Below are positions 61,001-64,000 of a DNA stretch of 64,000 nt, one piece after another. The notes under the pieces are model-generated. The model ran no database searches and was not told the origin of the DNA. It saw only the letters and a program-made list of their open reading frames with translations. The DNA comes from Coptis chinensis (lineage: Eukaryota; Streptophyta; Magnoliopsida; Ranunculales; Ranunculaceae). Where the stretch lies: contig JADFTS010000051.1 of the NCBI GenBank assembly GCA_015680905.1, positions 62,001-126,000 of the forward strand, read 5' to 3'. The translations under genes were made by a program, and so were the position numbers. Every line of letters starts with the position of its first letter. Within the stretch, counting starts at the first letter, position 1.

Positions 61001-64000
61001 AGTATGGACGAGTGTTATCGGAATGTAGGCAAGATAACTTATCAAATCCAATCCATTTACTTCCGGAATATCTCCTTGTCTTACAGAGTAATCAGGATTC
61101 TCCTCCACCATCTGGTAGACATGCGCATACAGAAGCCACTGAAGGTGGTGGCTCAAACTCAAACGCTGATGAAATTTCGTTGGACGACCATAATGGGAAA
61201 GGAATCATTTTGGGGGATGCACTTTCCATTAACCGGGATAAAGATACCACTATTGCTTCCGTTGAAGAACTTCAGAATCTGGCTGGTGGTGCTGATATTA
61301 AGGTGCTTCCATATTCTCTTTAGTTTTAGATTGTCCAGGTTATTTTTTTCCAAGCTTATTTATGCAGTTTTTTGTGGTTATTGGATGATGGTAAAAGTTA
61401 CATTACCTGTGTACCATTCAGGGATTAGAAGCTGTTCTTGACAAAGCTGTGCATCTTGAGGATGGAAAAAAGATAACACGGTATGCAAGAGGTGCTATTG
61501 CCTAAGTTTGTTCTGGTCTATTACTTTATTTTTCATGGGTGGGCTCTCCTTATTGAGGTGTTTCTAAAAAGCAAGTCTTTTTACTTTTCAGAGGAATTGA
61601 CCTGGATAGCATGAGTATTGGGCAACGTGATGCTTTACTACTATTTCGCACCCTTTGCAAGGTTGGCTTTCACAGTCATCTGTTCCTGTACTACCTGAAG
61701 GGTGTATTTTTAAAATTTCTTACTACTTCAGCTCATCATTTTCATTATTCTATGCTCATTATTTTGGTTTTTCTATGGCATTCGAAGCCTTCAGTGTGGA
61801 ATAACAAGTACTCTAAAATTCACAGATGGGCATGAAGGAAGAGAATGATGAAGTTACGACCAAGACTAGGCTTTTATCTCTTGAGCTTTTACAGGTTAGT
61901 CCTATGGCCTTCTATGGCCTTCACTATTATCCTGTGTATATCATTGCCTCTTTGGTTGATTTTTTATGTGGGAAGCTTCGATTCCTCTTCTAACAGGAGG
62001 GTGAATTTTCTTAAGAAAGTTTTTCACCATTGCGTTGTGCTTTAGTCCTTATTCGGGAGAAAGGATGTGAAAAAAAATACTATATGTTTGTTTACGCCAC
62101 TCATTTGTTGGCCAAACAATTATCACATGATCATTTTGCAAAGAACAAAAAATCAAGTGTCTTCTGTTGTTTGATGTCGTGAGTGAAGTTGCTTATTCTT
62201 TGTGGTATGTATCATTAAAAGAATGCATTGAAAGCAGCAGAGTTTCAAAGACCAAGGATATAAGCTTTATAGATTTTGCTTTGGGATCTGCACAAGGCCT
62301 AGGATCTTCTAGCATATGTCCTATGGATTTAGCTACCACATTGGTTCTCTTTCTTGTGGAAGTGTTTGGTTCTTTATGAATGCATGATAAGGTTGGTATA
62401 TGATTAAAAATATATTTTTTTGCAGAGTTTATTGGAAGGGGTTAGTCATTCTTTTACGAAGAATTTTCATTTCATTGACTCAGTAAAAGCGTATCTTTCT
62501 TATGCCTTGTTACGTTCATCTGTTTCTCAATCCTCAGTTATATTCCAGGTAACCTTCATGTTTCAGTTTTGCCTTCTTTCTATTTTCTATGCTTGATGCT
62601 TTGTGATTTATTCCAATGGTACTAATTAGATTTTTCACAGTATGCAACTGGAATCTTCACTGTGCTTCTGCTACGTTTTAGGGAAAGCCTTAAAGTAAGT
62701 ATGCATTGTTTCGCCGTTTCACCATTTATGATGTAAAAAATATTCAATTAATTTGTACATTTTGTTCCAATCTAAATTCTTAGTGTTTTGAAACATTCAG
62801 GGTGAAATTGGTGTTTTCTTCCCCTTGATAGTGCTTCGATCCTTGGATAGCTCCGATGGTCCTCTGAACCAAAGAGCAAGTGTTCTTCGGTAAATTTCTT
62901 TCTTGAGCATATATTGTGAATTTATTCGTGCTTCTGCATTTGGTTTGAGTGTCCAGTTTTACAGACAACGATGTTGTTCGTTTTGGGTGGCTACATGTTT
63001 TTGGTAGCCTTCGTCTTTGTACTTTCCTTTCTCTTGTTTTCTGATGTACTGGATTTGGCAGGATGCTTGAGAGGTATGCAAGGACCCCCAAATGCTTGTA
63101 GACATATTTGTAAACTATGACTGTGATCTTGAGGCAGCAAATTTGTTTGAGCGCATGGTATATAATCTAAAATGTCACTCCACTAGCTGTTATCGTACTA
63201 CAGTCTTATGTACCTCTGACTAGTGCATATTTGTTTTTGGTTCTACCCCGAAGGTTACTGCTCTATCAAAGATAGCGCAAGGAACTTTTAATGCAGATCC
63301 ACACTCAGCTACTGCATCCCAAACAGCGTCAATTAAAGGTTCGTCTCTTCAGGTAAATTGAAGTATTTTTCAGTTGTTCACAAAACATGGGTGATAGTTG
63401 ACGTCCACAAATTTTTCATTACCATTTACCTCTTTTATTTAAATGTGTTCTTTCTAGTGCCTTGTTAGCGTATTAAAATCACTGGTTGACTGGGAAATGT
63501 CACATAGAGAACATGGAAAGCAGAATAGTAGCACTCAGTTCACTGAAGAAGATGTGTTTGCCAAAGATTATATGGAGTTGAGAAGCAAGGATGATGGTCT
63601 CAGTAACTTTGAGAAGGTTAAGGCTCATAAATCTACCAAGGAAGCTGCAGTTTCAGAGGTAATTCTTGTTGTTTTAACTTTGTAGCTCTAATAAGAACAT
63701 AGAAGCATTCTATGTTTCATAAAACTTTGTTTTTATTTTCAAGTTTTTGTTATGTTTATTGTTTATTATTTTTTCTGTTTTCAGTTGTTTGTTTGCAATG
63801 TTTTTATGCTCTGATAAATGTGAGATTTACGTAAGAAACAAAAAAGGACGTAGTAAATGATTTAGATTACCTACCTAAGGAATAGTAGAAGAGAGGAAGA
63901 TGCATTGCTGTTGAAACTTCCTCTTTTCACAGATACGAGGCTTTGGTCTATCGACAAGAAAGGGAGATTTTCTTGAGGATCTTTTTACTTCAAGCTCCGT
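58080..64000 (+). CDS. BIG5: ARF-GEF of BIG5/BEN1/MIN7 type, N-terminal half, frameshifted
   Basis: Seventeen exons: 58080-58188, 58283-58346, 58442-58676, 58789-58910, 58997-59055, 59886-59943, 60030-60114, 61087-61302, 61422-61480, 61592-61661, 61826-61894, 62426-62548, 62641-62694, 62801-62889, 63062-63157, 63254-63352 and 63458-63658; about 603 codons, continuing past the window. Sec7 ARF-GEFs load GTP on ARF GTPases; BIG5/BEN1/MIN7 acts at the TGN/early endosome in PIN recycling and immunity. Seen: N-terminus [23 protein letters not shown] region ([35 protein letters not shown]), [31 protein letters not shown], and the HUS-box VNYDCD. The Sec7 domain would lie beyond the window. Oddity: exon 15 lacks one base where the family has a lysine codon (GAGAGGTATGC, about 63069-63079). 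The frame then stops at TAG 63099-63101, while the conserved [18 protein letters not shown] continues one frame over. The other exons are clean. Confidence 0.88.
59095..59469 (+). other. Open frame in BIG5 intron 5, unassigned
   Basis: This 124-codon frame lies in the 830-bp intron between exons 5 and 6. Its second half ([20 protein letters not shown], then [18 protein letters not shown], from about 59310) has protein-like composition, unlike the AT-rich first half. It is not part of the BIG5 reading frame. It may be a captured exon or chance. Confidence 0.25.

Noticed and set aside
63930-64000. Possible next BIG5 exon after CACAG at the window end
   Set aside because: None of the three frames matches the sequence expected after AAVSE in this family, so the real exon probably lies beyond the window.

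Overview
The window is nuclear DNA of a flowering plant, most likely a eudicot. The evidence is: AT-rich GT–AG introns interrupting recognisable plant genes; plant-only families (RNA polymerase V, PPR, DVL/ROT4-like peptide, FAX, MIP1-zipper/DUF547, an ARF-GEF of the BIG5 type); and dense debris of copia, gypsy and LINE elements, hAT, Mutator-like and PIF-like MITEs and SINE-like repeats. There is no operon structure. Species cannot be read from the sequence.

Layout, left to right. 1.3-4.4 kb (-): the first five coding exons of NRPE1, the largest subunit of Pol V; the rest of the gene lies at lower coordinates or beyond the window. 4.95-5.39 kb: a PIF/Harbinger-type MITE. 7.5-9.1 kb (+): a PPR gene with one frameshift. 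11.6-12.25 kb (-): the last two exons of a HEMERA/pTAC12-like gene, with a Mutator-like MITE inside the terminal exon. 13.7-19.5 kb (-): an intact 11-exon vacuolar cation/proton exchanger (CAX) carrying a LINE relic in one intron. 20.9-27.2 kb: a repeat block (SINE, copia fragment split by a hAT element, a 2.2-kb hAT element with internally amplified repeats, an RNase H remnant). 28.26-28.42 kb (+): a 53-codon DVL/ROT4-like peptide gene. 29.2-33.4 kb: a MITE-like repeat next to a decayed L1-type LINE. 35.5-40.4 kb (+): a MIP1-zipper/DUF547 gene with a 4-bp duplication and an in-frame stop. 41.1-42.7 kb: SINE, hAT MITE, PPR remnant. 43.5-46.2 kb (-): an intact mitochondrial pyruvate carrier (MPC2-type) gene. 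48.4-54.9 kb (-): an intact plastid FAX/TMEM14-family gene whose 5.5-kb second intron holds a gypsy fragment interrupted by nested DNA transposons and a roughly 1-kb pyrimidine-rich minisatellite. 55.8-57.5 kb: GC-rich repeats around a foldback element full of 20-22 bp palindromes. 58.1-64 kb (+): the 5' half of a BIG5/BEN1/MIN7-like ARF-GEF with a one-base frameshift.

The genes are unrelated housekeeping and regulatory functions and do not form a pathway. I found no clearly new biological system. The most informative signals are transposon biology (the MITE that cuts an activation domain off a HEMERA-like gene fragment; the palindrome-rich foldback element; the self-amplifying hAT element; the nested insertions in the FAX intron) and a recurring pattern of small disabling lesions in otherwise conserved genes (PPR, DUF547, BIG5). 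Those lesions are either real pseudogenisation or uncorrected assembly errors. Exon boundaries were placed by hand from splice signals, reading phase and remembered family conservation; no search was run.
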